A program made the translations under genes and the position numbers. A DNA stretch of 64,000 nucleotides from Alopecurus myosuroides. Its lineage: Eukaryota > Streptophyta > Magnoliopsida > Poales > Poaceae. The notes beneath the pieces were generated by a model. That model searched no databases, was not told the DNA's origin, and was given only the letters and a program-made list of their open reading frames with translations. Positions 24,201 to 36,157 of the stretch are shown one piece after another. The first letter of the stretch is position 1, and every line of letters begins with the position of its first letter. The DNA lies in assembly GCA_028641055.1 (NCBI GenBank), contig CM054061.1, positions 58,202,825-58,266,824 of the forward strand. The letters are read 5' to 3'.

Positions 24201-25029
24201 ATCTGACACATTGTGTGAATTTGTCAGACACTTCAGCCATGGGATCCTAACTATGTGGTAAACGTATTACTACGGAGAACCCACAATAGGAAAGAGATTC
24301 CCTATTTCCTTCCGGTGTTTCAATCCCTGTTGGTTAACCATCCTAACAGTGTGACCAAAAGTTCCTCGTTAATTACGGCGTTCCAACATCCTGTGGTTAC
24401 TCATCTTCTGCAGTGAAGTAACATCCCGATCCTTGACAAGGTTTTCGACAAACTTTAAAGGAATGAAAGTTCCGTTATCTTATTTGCCACTCCGAAGAGT
24501 GAACATGATCCTATATCAAACTTTCTTCGACGAACAATTATAGTGTTTTCTCGTGTTATTCGTCGTCTACGGATATTACATCGTGATATTCAAGACCATC
24601 CTCTCCATCTTGGTTTTCTGTTTGAAGAAACCTCGATGCCAAAAGTTGTTCAACCTTTCTTTTCCAAAAGGATTTAAAGTCTTGTGCAAAGCTCATATTC
24701 TAAATCCTTTCAAGAACCATCATCCATAAACTTGAAACCTTCATTTGTTCCCTCTGTTACCTTGATGTGTTTCATGCATGTTAACTCAACAGTTCTTTAT
24801 GAACATCCCTGTCATGAGTTATCCATGAGATATTCGGTCTTCGTGAAGATCAAATCTTAAGAGTTTTCTGCTCCCCTAAGGTGTAGCCGTTGAAGAATCT
24901 TCGCAAGTGCTACAGGTCAACCTCTTCAAGAAAAGAACCGTAAGGTTCAAGAAGATCGTTCAAAACCGGTGTTCCTACTTTCTTCTCCTTCGGGAATCTC
25001 GGGACGAGATTCTTGTAAGGGGGTAGATT
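21254..25029 (+). other. LARD internal region
   Basis: 3.78 kb without an ORF above about 120 codons. Remnant Ty3/gypsy pol-like text is readable at 22869-23218; elsewhere nothing was recognised. The last 60 bases (GGGAATCTCGGGACGAGATT) resemble the 3' ends of other cereal gypsy elements. Confidence 0.7.
22869..23218 (+). pseudogene. Decayed Ty3/gypsy reverse transcriptase remnant
   Basis: Fragments of a gypsy RT can be read in changing frames. They are ELKQQLGEL (upstream RT region); FDLGYRQIKFSSKDC (compare the family pattern D-x-SGYHQI); YTFMSFNLTN (pattern MSFGLTN); and FDKYVVEPIDDIPIS, where the catalytic Asp-Asp pair survives. Stops and frameshifts separate them. The order and spacing fit an RT palm domain. 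It cannot encode an active enzyme. Confidence 0.7.
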
Positions 25030-28000
25030 TGTAACATCCCCAGTTTTGCTAATTAGAGTGTGTGGTGTGTATTCATATCATACATGCATCAAAACAAAAA
25101 TTTAATCATGTTTTAACCAAATTAAAACTGTGAATTTATATGGTTTGAGAAAATACCACAAATAGTGCTTATTATGGTTTCCAAAATTTTGTATTGAAAA
25201 ATATTTCAATTTCACCAAAGAAAAATATGGTTAAGTTGGAAATTTCATAAGCTTTCCAAAAATAATTTTTGCCAAATTTTCTGATTTCAAAAAGGCCCTC
25301 AAAAGGTTGTTTTCTGTTCTGTTTTAAAATGGAAAGGGACCTCTTTGTGGTTTTCTGGAAGTTCAGGGGGGGTTTCGGAAATACGCCTTTGTCTTCTTCC
25401 TCAGCCAGTAGGCCGGAAGCTCCTCGACGCCAACCTTCCCCGCCACCTCCTGCTAGTCCTCGAGGATAAGGGCGAGGAGAAGAGCTCCGTTTCCCTCTCC
25501 TCCTCCTCGCACCGAAACTCCCTTTCTCTGTATCCCTGTGCGTCCAGAAAATCGGACCAAACCCTAACCAACCGAAGCAGCCGCCGCTCGCCGCTGGTGT
25601 TCCGGCCATCTGCGAGCCCCGCCGTGGTCACCCACCTCGCCGCCATGTCCTCCTTCCCCTCCACGATGACTCCCGCTTGCCGGAACCACAGGGAGGGTCT
25701 GAATCGATGCATCCCTTCCAACTCCGGCCGGTGGCCGCCTCGGCCGATTCCGGCGCCACCGTTGCCTCCCTGGCCTCCTCAACCCTTCCACGAATCTCCC
25801 GGTGAGCTCACTGTCACCATGGAACCCTCCCCTTCTCCCCTAACCTTATAGTTCTCCCTGACGCCGGTCACCGTGGCCGTCGCCACCGCGGCCGCACGCC
25901 GCCGCCACTCCGGCGACATTTAGGGGGCGGCGCCGCCACTATCGGTTCGGCCTCGACCCCCTCTACCTCCTGGTGCCCTCCGATTCCAAAATCGAGCGCT
26001 AAATCGTGACATTGATCAAGCCAGTGCCATTTTTGGCCATTGATGACGTCATCTCGACATCACCATGACATCACATCTGTTTTCTCTCTTTCCAGGAAAT
26101 TACAGAAAATAATAAAAACTTGTAAAATTAATATTTCCCAAAATGTTATTTAGAAAAATGAAAGTGAGGTATCAAAATGTTTAGAAAATTATTCTCTACC
26201 CAACTATATCATTTTCATTCATATTTGACAAAGTTGAGTTTTGAGCTTTATTTCATGTTGTTTAATTCATTTAAAAATGAAAAAATAAGTTTTTATTCAA
26301 TAAAATTGGAAAATTAAAAGTTATATACCAAATTGCTCAAAATGACATATGCAATCTACTTATGATGTTTTCGAACCCATTTGAGCAACTAAAATGGTAT
26401 CCACTTTCATAATCGCCCGAAACCCCCTCCGGGGTCTATTCCGGGTTAATTTCAGTAAAATTGCATGTTCGCCATACGAACCCTAGCAACCCAATGAACA
26501 TGTCTAGGGCTTTATTTCAATGCATTAACTTGCTCATGCATACATATTGCGCATTGCATCGATGCCATGTGTTGATTGTTGTTTTTCTTGTTTCGGTGTT
26601 TGTCCCCCCCGGTAGAACGCGACCCCGAAGAGAAGGCCATCAATCCAATGGCGAATACTTGGTCTAAACAACCAAGTCAAGCACTTATTCCTGAAGACTT
26701 TGTCTGGTTTTCTTGAAGCAAGGCAAGCATAACCTCTTATCTGCCCATATATGATTTCGAAAGATTTTTGATTCTCGTACAATGCATTCGATTCCAATGT
26801 ATCTTGAGTCAATAGATAGAGTTATCCTATTTATTTGCATAACCAAGATATCATGATTCAATGCTCCTAGCAGACATAGGATTTGTTTGTGTGTATCGCC
26901 AGAGCCTCAAATATGCCATGCTTAGTCATACATGTCTGTTGATCTCTGCTCCATCCGGTTGATGAACCAGAGTTGTGAATGAATCTAGTATGGTAGGGTG
27001 TTGTGGAAAGTTAAGAGATCTTGTTTAATATGTTTTAAAAGGTGTGGATGACGAGATCACAGAGGGTCTGTGGTGGTTGTCTCGTTCATGCCCCTAGGAG
27101 CGAGTTCTCGTCTTCGAGCCAAGACTGAGCGTGCATCCACACGGGGGATTGGATTCCCCTCGGTCTCAACTTGCCTAGTTTGTTCCATGAGTTGCCTAGT
27201 TCGGGCTTTCCATTTGGATTTGCGGGGATATTAAAACCTTTTCAAAACTAGGACGTGGCGATGTATCGGCGCTCTGCGGGTAGGTAACCGTCGAGCATTG
27301 CGCACAACGATAGAGACCCGGCAGGAGATGGCCACTCCCTATTGGCGGTCCATCTCTACTCGGAGCGACTCATGGAATAGGCGAAGCAAGGGAAAGGTCG
27401 TGGTCGACCTCCATCTGCCGGCACTTCCCGGAATAGTGCCAACGTTCTGGCATTAAGAGTTGGTTGATACGTGTGGTTAAAGTTGTACACCCCCTGTAGG
27501 GTTAAATCTTTTCGAAAAGCCGTGTCCGCGGTTAAGGACGACTTGGTGACGGATTCTGTGATCATAGACAACTTAAACGGAATGATTAAAACTTGCTGAT
27601 AACGAATGAAGGATGCCTCCTCGGAGATGCCGAGAGGGGTTACCTTGTAGCATGAGATAGTGTGGAACAACTGGAGGAGGTGATCTTTGAAGCACGAGGT
27701 GCTGAAATGATTTGGTGGTTTAAAAAGATGATGATTTCAGTAGTTGAGTAGATTTCTCATCTGTTTTCAAAATACTCTATGAGACGTGTTATTCCTTCCT
27801 CAACTTGGAAAACAAAGATGGCTTTACGCGAAATAACCTTCATAAATCTTTCTAAAAGAAGCAAATATCTAATAGGTTAACTAAGTCTTGTTGAGTACCT
27901 CCCGTACTCATGTTTGCTTCAACTTGGTTCAGGTGGAGTTCCTCAGTTCGGTGGTGTTTCAACGTGGACATCGATGAGTAGTTTGGGGTTCCCAGGTAGC

Positions 28001-28610
28001 AGCCTGGAATCTATGGGCTGGGACGTCGCCTTATGTTGCGGCCTCTTAGGCCTTTTTGGTTCTTGTTGACTAGCAACATGATTTGCCTTCCGTTGTCTGA
28101 TGTAATGTTGGGTCGTGTGACCTCTGTTTGTAAGTTATACTCTAGTAACACCTGTTAATAAAGCTTCATGTTTAGAGTACTGCTTTGATCGGTTGTTGGT
28201 TTCGAGCTCATTGTTATACAGTTTTGGCTATGCCTGCATAGTTGTCGCAGTCGAGGGGTTGTGGAGCCGATGATCCATGTTCGAGCCCGCCTGTCGATGT
28301 GATCGGCCTAGGGCGAGGTAACCCCAGTAACACTCGATTGTTGTTGCACTTTCTGGACACATAGCAGCTCTGTATAACTTTGGTCCCGTTCCTTCAGTTT
28401 CATTCGACGCGTGGACGTTTGGATATGCATAATTGGTTATGACTAGCATGGATACAAGGAGTAGTAGACCGGGGATCCGGACTACGTGCCGATGAATCCG
28501 GTCTGCCTGCCGTTGTTTGTTGCGGCCGGGGCTGGTAACCCTGAAGCCCTTGTAAGTCCATGGCTAGGAGCACATAACAGTATGTATATCTCTGGGTACG
28601 GGGTCTGACA
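25030..28610 (+). repeat. LARD 3' LTR
   Basis: 3581 bp, close match to 17675-21253 with scattered substitutions and a few single-base indels. Confidence 0.93.
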
Positions 28611-28615
28611 ATCAT

Positions 28616-29796
28616 ATAAATCCCTTTTACCTTTAGTGGAGAAGGTGAGTTCCGGCGAATTCATCCGAACGGCAAGTCGGTGTCAATGTTGAGGACGGGC
28701 GGAGGGCGCAGAAATTTCGAGCACGTGACCTTGCAATTGAATAGGGTCTTTTTCTTTTGGTCGAGAGACTCTGTCAAACAGGCAAAGCGGAGATCATATC
28801 AGATATTGCCGAACATACTGCATGTTGGAACGAAGGTGCATCCAGAGTCGTCCTGGCCGCATGCGTCGCCCGCGCAGAGTCTACGTCTTGGGCGCACCGT
28901 GCGCCTTCATGACGTCTGTACGCCCCTGCAGTGCCGGCCGGTGCAGTGGAGACAGAAAAAGGCAGATGCCGCACTGCGGCACTGCGCACCACCCCATCCA
29001 CGTGAAAATTAACAAAAATGACCCTAGGAATGATCTTCAGCACAAAATGGACCTTCGGGCAAACTATTTTCGAATTTGACCCAAAAGGGTAGCGGCCAAC
29101 ACCGCGGCGCGGAGGTGGTAAGGGTAGCGCCCTGTTACCCGGCGCGGTGCCCCCTGCCACGTAGGACAGATGGGGCCCAGGTGCGGTTGCGCCTCCCGCC
29201 ACGGCGCGGTGCTTCAAAGGGTAGCGCCGCCCGCTGAGGCGCGGTGCTCCCAGGATATGAAAAAAAGCCAGCCCGACCCCCCCCTCTCTCCACTCGACTT
29301 GTTCTTCCTCCACGGGTAGACCCCATTTTCTCTCTCCCTCTCACTCCCCAAAGTCACCCCACTCCCAAATTTATCCATTTCTTGGTCTATACTTGGTGGA
29401 TCTTGGTCCCCCCCTTTGTTCAAGAGGTATTCCCCCTATGCTTAAGCTTTGTGTCCAATTAATTTTTGCAATTAGAGTTGACATTTTGTGTAGATCTAGG
29501 AAACCCTACCTTTTGCATATGAGGGGAAATTTGTGGTTGAAATGCTCAATGTTTGTGTATGAGAGCTATATAGTGGTGTGCACATGATTTCAATGTTAGG
29601 AATTATGATTTTAGCTAGATATGGTTAGTGGGCTATATTAATTATGGTTAGTGTTAAATAGTTAGCATTATGCTTAGGGTTAGATGTAGTTAGTGATATG
29701 TATGGTACTATTATTTAGTAGGTTGAATTCAATGGTGAATGTGTATAAATTTATTTGATGATAAAATTTTGTTGTGTTGTTGTAATAATTTTATAG
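28616..29796. other. LARD flank and MULE 5' non-coding region
   Basis: No gene was recognised. The left part is unassigned flank. From about 29000 the sequence changes to a GC-rich leader with repeated GGTAGCGCC and GGCGCGGTG motifs, then a TC-rich stretch and an AT-rich piece before the MULE ORF. This is probably the 5' end of the MULE. No terminal inverted repeat can be tested because the 3' end of that element is lost. Confidence 0.45.
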
Positions 29797-31384
29797 ATGG
29801 AGAAATTTGTTAGTGTTCATCATGTGGATAAGGATTCTTTTTTGAGAGGGAATGTTGACCATGACCCGGAGGAGGTTGTGTTGATGTTTGATCGTAATCC
29901 TAGCTATGCCGAGGTAGTGGAAAAAGTGAGGATTGAATTAAATTGGATGGAGCCAAATGATGTAGTTGAATTGGTGGGAAGGCACAATGTTGGCACCGGG
30001 ATGCACTCTCGTTGGAAGGTCATGCCTCTCAACTCCGAGGCACGTTGGAGTGCTTACAAGGATATCGTGGTGGAATCTCAAGACAAAGCTCGTGAATTAT
30101 TTGCCACCAAGAAGGTTGATCCTCTCATGCACTTTGACTTGAACCGGAGTGCCTCCCAAAGTGATGTTAGGATCCCTATTCGTAACGAGCCATTTGATGA
30201 GCATGAAGTGTAGGTCACATCATCGAGTCCTCCTCCAATGACCCAACATGACATGAGCCAACCAACTATGACTCAACATGAAATCCACCGCTCTCCAAAC
30301 CCTTCTCAAGATGATCAAGATGTATCATCGGAAGACGATGAGTTGGAGGATGAGCTTCATACCAATGATGTTGGTGATGTGGAGGCATATTGTTTGCAAG
30401 AGGACATGGATCCTCTAACGCCTTACAACCGATGCTATGCAAATGACTCCGATGATGAAGGTCCCGAGGAAGATGTTGATGAGGATGGGTTAACGGCTAG
30501 AGAAGCCGAAGTTTTCAAGAAGGTAGTGGGCCGGGATCATCGGACATCATTGTTCCATGATCTTAGTCTCGCCGACAAAGCCGTGGTTGATGGAGGCACT
30601 AGTAAAATGCTTGGACCAAGGCCAAGTTCGAAGAAGGATATGGATCCCCAAAAGTATGGTATTCGCAAGGGAGTGAAGTTTGAAAGTTTGTTGGAATTGA
30701 AGACATGGCTCAAGGAGTATGCGGTTAAGTATTACCGACCTTTCAAGGTGGCTCACTCGGACTCCAAGGTGCGTTACATGGTTAAATGTGAAGAGGCAAA
30801 CAAAGGGTGTCCATGGATTGTGCATGCAAGACCATGGAAAGGAGGGCCTCAATGGGAGATAACAAGTTGTGTGGCAACTCACATGTGCGGTGGCAAGGAT
30901 AGCGATGACATTGAAGTCAAGAATGCTCACCGGCAACTAACCTCGGATTTCATTGGCTATAGACTTTCCACCGAAATATCGTCATTCCCGTCTTATTCGA
31001 TTGGAGCTATCATCGATACGGTGAAAGCACTATTCGGTTACACAGTGAATTATGGGAAGGCTTGGAAGGCGAAGCAAGCCGCATTTAAGATGTTGTATGG
31101 TGATTGGGAGGAAGCATATAACCGCCTCCCTAGGATGTTGGGAGCAATGGCGGCCACAAACCCGGGCATGGTGGTGGTGGTAGAGCCATTTGGCACAAAG
31201 ACTAGAGAGTACAAAAGTGCAAATGTCCGGGTGTTTGGCCGTGCATTTTGGGCTTTTGGGCAATGCATAAGGGCGTTCAAGCATTGTAGGCCAGTTATCT
31301 CGGTGGATGACACATTCTTGACCGGACAGTTCCAAGGCACACTCTTGGTTGCGGTAGCGCATGATGCCAATGACCGGTTGTTGT
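29000..31384 (+). mobile_element. Truncated Mutator-like element
   Basis: Defined by its transposase ORF. The left edge is approximate. The right edge is the point near 31384 where sequence homologous to 45750-45975 resumes. Confidence 0.65.
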
Positions 31385-31392
31385 TTGTTTAA
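29797..31392 (+). pseudogene. MuDR/MULE transposase, truncated
   Basis: One frame from ATG at 29797 with a single TAG at 30211-30213, then open from 30238 to 31392. Features in order: an N-terminal region of PB1-like character; an acidic linker; a MuDR-type DNA-binding domain (YGIRKGVKFESLLELKTWLK through CEEANKGCPWIVHARPWKG and THMC); and the start of the MULE catalytic domain (GRAFWAFGQCIRAFKHCRPV, ISVDDTFLTGQFQGTLLVAV) with the first presumed catalytic Asp. The frame then runs into DNA shared with unit 2, so the rest of the catalytic core and any SWIM zinc finger are missing. It is an inactive Mutator-like transposase. Confidence 0.88.
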
Positions 31393-31582
31393 GGTAAGTT
31401 GTTGGTGCAGGACCGGCACGGGATAAACAAGATAAAAGCTGACTTCACAGGGCTTGCGATCTCATCTCCAGCTTACCTCACGTTGTTGTTTGTTTATTTA
31501 TTTATTCGGACAAGGCTCCCCTTGTTAATTCAACGTTCCAGTTCGTTATCTAGGACGATGGAAAGGCCAACCAGAGTACACC
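31385..31582. repeat. Unit 1 block matching 45750-45975
   Basis: Shared text includes GTAAGTTGTTGGTGCAGGA, CGGCACGGGATAAACAA and GAAAGGCCAACC. This shows that the duplicated unit 1 continues beyond all the insertions to its left. Confidence 0.85.
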
Positions 31583-31584
31583 AA

Positions 31585-32460
31585 TCTCATAACAGACATC
31601 CCCCCTCCTTTCCCGTAGCCTCTTCTCCCACCCCACCGTTGAGAGTCGCCCCGCAGCGGCCGGGCCTTCCTGATGGCCTCGCCAGCGGCGTTGCCGCTTG
31701 GAGGTGCTTAAGGAATGGCGCCGGATCTGTAGATAGCAGTAGATCTAGTAGGTTTAGTTCTAGGGTTGTGCTTTGGCTCTATGCCTGTTGTAGTGGTCAG
31801 CGTTATGCTGGGAGGATGGTGCTGGATCTCTTCGGCCGGATTCAGCGCTGCTTGTTAGCTTCCCTGCTCGGCACGGTGCTCCAATGGTTGGAGACGCAAG
31901 TGGCGAGATGGGAGCCTGCAGGCACCTCCGTAAATAAGGCTGCTTCTGGTAGATCGAGCTCGGATGCGGGCGAAGTGTGGTGGTCTTCTTCGGAGCGCCA
32001 TGGCGGCGAGGCGGAGAAGATGCATGCGGAGCTGCGTAGCCTGACCTCGGGCTGCCATGGAGTTTGGGTGCTGCAGAAGATTTGTGAGCAACCTCGGTGG
32101 CCCAAGTTCTGGGCACCGAATCTGATGACCGGCGGGTGGTCTTCTTCGAAGCCGGCGATGGCCGTGGCTTCCTCAACCTCCAGGCGGAGGCCCCTCCTCG
32201 AGCTCGCAGCGGCGCTCCCCGTCCTCTCGGTTCCAAGTGGATTCGTCCCCGACGCCGGTGAGGATGGCCGTTGCTTGAGCTCGCGTTTCTACGGAGAGTG
32301 CAGACCTGATCGCGTTTCCAAGGATATTTTTGAGGTTTTCTTTGTAGAAGTTAGGGACGGGTCTGTAATTTCTCTTTTCTTGTGTGTCCCTGATGTATAT
32401 GTACCTGCACTGCAGTTTTAATGGCATCTAGGTCCTTCGGGGCCGCTCCATTTGTTCAAA
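31585..32460 (+). mobile_element. Retroposon-like insertion with 16-bp target duplication
   Basis: An 876-bp insert flanked by AACCAGAGTACACCAA (31569-31584 and 32461-32476); the homologous site in unit 2 near 45955 is empty. The 3' end TTTGTTCAAA plus the duplication gives a short A run, as in target-primed retroposition. The interior is GC-rich and starts with a pyrimidine-rich leader. One long frame crosses it from 31399 to 32421, but no known domain or LINE motif is present. It may be a non-autonomous LINE derivative or a processed transcript. Confidence 0.75.
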
Positions 32461-32476
32461 AACCAGAGTACACCAA

Positions 32477-33345
32477 CAAATAATAGCTTAGATAAAGGAC
32501 ACAAGTGCCCAGCCGTAAATTAATAAAGCCCAAACGGACAGAGTTTACAAGTGCTGAAAAACAGCTTAAATCGAATACAACAAGCACGGAAAACACGGTG
32601 AAGCCAAGCTTGACCATCGATACCCTTCACCATCACCGTGATCCAACCCAAAACGGGGCAATGATCATGGAGGGAGCATGCCATGGAAGGACACATGCCA
32701 TCTTCGTCTTCGGAATGCCAAAAAATGTCGCCACGCCATACGTTCCACCTCTGAAGAAATCCCCTGCCTTCTCGCCCTGGCTCCAAGGACGACATACCAT
32801 CAGGAGGTGGAGATGTTCCCCTGAGCACGCAAGAACACAGGACAACAACATGCAAAGGAAGATAGCAGAGACTGCCACCCCCAATCGGCCACCCTTGAGC
32901 ATCGCCGAGCCCGCAACCGAAACCACAGCCCGAACACGCAAACAGCCAGAGTAGAACACCACCGAAGGTGCGGATCAAAGAAAGTGGCAACGGCGACGGG
33001 CAAGACTTCGAACCCGACTCAACTTACCACCAGTAGGACGTTGCTTCCGGAGAGTGGACCCTTCCCCTCTCGCCCAGGATCGAGGGTGTCGGCCGCGAGC
33101 AGGGAACACTGGGGAAAAGGATCAACACACAGAAAAGCCCCACCGCCGTAACGCCACCGAAGCAGAGCACCGCTACCTACTGCTCCACACTCGCCGCAGA
33201 GCTCGCCCACCGTCCCTGAGGTCCCAAGACGCCGCCTCCAAGAAGGTAGCGACGCCGGAGCGCCGCCGACGCCCAATCCGAGAGATATTGGGTTTTCACC
33301 CAGGACAGGGAGGAATGGAAGGGAGGGGATAGACCTCGAAGTATT
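32477..33345 (-). other. GC-rich block, probable minus-strand retroposon
   Basis: Read on the minus strand, this runs from a GC-rich leader to a 3' end rich in TTTGGGCTTTATTAATTT next to the unit 1 block. No protein domain and no clear target duplication were found. Tentative. Confidence 0.35.
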
Positions 33346-33719
33346 ACATCTGGTGTCTCTTCTTTTGCCTCCTTCGTCTTCTTTCATCACAATATTTCGT
33401 GATTTCCGCCTACACATACATAGACACAAAGACAAGGGGAACGAAGCAAAACCTAATAAAACACATAGTTGTGACATAGTCATTGGAAATATGAGATTGT
33501 GTTGAAATCGATACAAAAAGGTATAAACCAATACGTAATAATGCTAAAATGGCAATGTAAACATATGAAAAACAATAGGCAAATTCATGTATAAAATGGA
33601 CACATCAGTACCATGGCGCTCTGCAAAAATAAAAATATAGTAGCCAAACAATTTCAGCACAACGAAAGTATTGAAGTTTTTTTGGGTAAAGTTTTGCCGA
33701 AGTACTATTAATCTATCAT
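33346..33719. other. Unassigned AT-rich spacer
   Basis: Nothing recognised. Confidence 0.4.
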
Positions 33720-34980
33720 AACGGGCTTATTATCCCGCTTCATAAATAAAACGAAACCGGTCAAACCGATACATACTGATGAAAAATACCCATAAAAGTA
33801 GGCCAACCAGAAAACTAATAGTCGAGATGAAGACAAGCCACCAACTAGAAGTCAAAAAATAAAACGGAAAAAGCGACATCGCACGAGAAGTGACCTCGAC
33901 TACCGGACACACCAAAGACGAAGAAGCTTTACACCGAGAGAATGGCACCAACGTGTTGCACCCAGATGTAACCTGGGCTACACGACGACACCCTCAAGAG
34001 GGTAATGACATGGCGCACCACCGCTGTCGAGCTCACAAAACGCTCTAGGGCTTCCACACGGAATGCAGTCTCCGCGCGGATCAACAACAACGCCCCCCCC
34101 CCCCCAAGGGTAATGGCAACCGCAAGCATCACCATTTCCTACACAAAAGCTCGGAGCTTTAGCTCGGATCCTTATGCGTGTACGTTCCATCTGAGGATAA
34201 TAACACAAGGCTTCCAGAGCATGATTGGGAAGCGGCCGCCAAAGCACCGACACCGGGACCTCCCGCTCTCAATCCCCACGCCACCCACATGGCCAAAGAG
34301 GCGACCACCTCGTGTTTGATGCTTCACGCCGATGATGGCCATGCAACCTCTCCTTCCGCGGTTGGCGCCCCGGTATCTGGTATACACAAACTATCTCCGC
34401 GACGCGAGATAGGGATCACCATGAGACCGACTAATCGGGAGAGGGGGCGATGATAGATTCAAGCTCGTCTAGCTCCGATCAAGCTAGCAGTTTGACAAAC
34501 ATAGATGCAGCCCACCTGGCTCGCGCCCCACAACCATCGACAATCTGATCTAGGCCACCTACCCGAATCAGGCCTCTAGCCGTATCCCATCCACTAAGAG
34601 GGAATCAGTCACCCTCCACCGCAGAACACATTCACGACCAGACTCTGCAGCAGGCCCCTTCAGTCTTAGGTCAGGCCCAAGAGGTCCCAACGCCGAACGC
34701 CATGGCCGCTTCCGCCATCCACCTGTAAGGCCCTCGCCGTCCCGACCAGAACAACCCCTGCCAAGCCGCCCCCGACAGACCACCATGGAGAAGATGGCGC
34801 GCCGATTGAATCCGTATCCGTCGCGACACAGTCGGACGACGCCGTCCCCGGACACGATACCACACCGCAAAGGATACCACGCTTCCAACAAGTCGCACAG
34901 ATGGCGGCCACGCGCATGGGGGGAGGGAGATTGGGAGGGCTAGGGCACTAGGGTTTCCATGCGGTATTCCTTTCCCGGTC
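33720..34980 (-). other. Second GC-rich block, LINE-like 3' end on minus strand
   Basis: On the minus strand the block ends in TTTATTTATGAAGCGGGATA, resembling 3' ends of cereal LINE-derived retroposons. The body is GC-rich with many short frames but no RT or endonuclease motif. A 14-base C run lies near 34093-34106. Confidence 0.35.
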
Positions 34981-34987
34981 ACTACTA

Positions 34988-35113
34988 CTCCCTCTGTCTC
35001 ATGTTAATTATCTCAAAGTTTGACAAAAATGAACGTATCTAAATATGTTTTAATGTTAGATACATTCATTTTGTTTTTCCAACTTTGAGACAATTAAATT
35101 GATACGGAGTGAG
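34988..35113. mobile_element. Stowaway (Tc1/mariner) MITE
   Basis: 126 bp with typical terminal inverted repeats (CTCCCTCTGTC at the left, ACGGAGTGAG at the right) and internal matching arms AATTATCTCAAAGTTTG / CAACTTTGAGACAATTAA. It is flanked by the TA target dinucleotide on both sides. Confidence 0.9.
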
Positions 35114-35115
35114 TA

Positions 35116-36157
35116 CTGCTCTGACAAGCCAATTCCTTGACCTTAAGATGCTAAAGTGGTTAACCAACTGCCTTATCCAACATCCCAACTTGCAAACGGG
35201 TTAGGGTCTCTATAATATAGAAACAAGAGTAGATCTTAAGCAAAAAAGTGGTCCTAAAACCCACCCTAATATATTGTTGCACTAGACATTAACCTAAAAA
35301 TGTTAAGACCCACCCATACCATTATGACTTTATCATAAGAAATTTAATAAAGCAAAGTAATATTTCTCTCACCTACTTTACACTCTTTGCATTTGTCAAT
35401 TGGTCAAAAATTTCGGCTACATGGGCTTCACCTCAAGGTTCAGTTGGACCTTAAACATTTTAAGGTTTTTAGACTCACATAACACATGTTGTGAGACCGA
35501 ACTTATGGCCTCTATTAGAAATAAGCAATCTAGACGCCGGGAATGAATCATTTGAGAGTTCAGATTTGCACGAGCCTCGGTGGAGTCGGCCAAAAAAACC
35601 ACGGCTCTGCTACATTTCCATCACATCAGACGGTCTCCCAATCACACCGATGCCACACAATAATCCATCTTAGAAAAGGTTCGGTACGCCATCCAATAAT
35701 AATTAGTGCAAGTCTTTTCATTTGGTCAACTTCTTGCTCGACTAAACTACTGGCCGACCTCGTTAACATGTCAACGATGTACGCTGCCTAGAGATCGAAG
35801 TTCAGGCAATCAGGCCGCCCTTTTTTGTACCTTTCTCTTTTTTGTTTGAAGACGTTGACTCCCCTTTCATATAGGAAATTATAAATCTGGACGTTGACTC
35901 TGTTACTGCCTGGAAGGCTGGAACACGAAGCAAAGCACGCAGACACTTTCTTTAGCCTGCGCGTAATCGGCAAGAAACACGATCAACATCCCTCAAAAGC
36001 GTTACTGTTCAGATCAACATTGAGGCACAATCTCTGCATCGAAATTGTCTAGATAAAAAAACGAAGCCGAAGATTCGGTGGACGGTACAGGCTCCACTGC
36101 TTCATCTAGCTCGAACTCATGACTATCTAAACCAAGATCGGTAAAATTTGGTGTCCG
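35116..36157. other. Spacer between the duplication units
   Basis: No gene was recognised. A minus-strand frame at 36014-36220 crosses into unit 2 and is unassigned. CTTAAGG-like inverted motifs around 35140 and 35460 hint at a further MITE. Confidence 0.4.

Larger units (their letters stand above)
17675..28610 (+). mobile_element. LARD-like gypsy element with 3.58-kb LTRs
   Basis: A 10.9-kb element. LTRs 17675-21253 and 25030-28610 start TGTAACATCC and end TCTGACA. The 5-bp target duplication is ATCAT (17670-17674 and 28611-28615). Primer-binding site TGGTATCAGAGC at 21259-21270; purine-rich AAGGGGGTAGA before the 3' LTR. The LTRs differ at roughly 40 sites by eye (about 1 percent), so the insertion is fairly young. 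The 3.8-kb interior has no intact ORF but holds a decayed gypsy reverse transcriptase. Long LTRs with a short non-coding interior match the large retrotransposon derivative (LARD) concept described for barley. The family was not identified. Confidence 0.93.
1..31582 (+). repeat. Segmental duplication, unit 1 (interrupted)
   Basis: This is the left copy of a tandem duplication carrying one kinase gene. Its first bases match the sequence from 36158, so the unit begins before the window. Alignable blocks by eye: 1-5696 with 36158-41100; 10681-11300 with 41109-41702 and 43927-44022; and 31385-31582 with 45750-45975. Between these blocks lie independent transposon insertions, most with clean target-site duplications, which postdate or interrupt the duplication. 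Non-coding flanks are diverged but clearly homologous, so the duplication is older than the copia insertion inside it. Confidence 0.85.

Noticed and set aside
31399..32421. 340-codon ORF as a host gene
   Set aside because: It begins in duplicated non-coding flank and runs across the edge of a retroposon insertion; composition rather than selection likely keeps it open.
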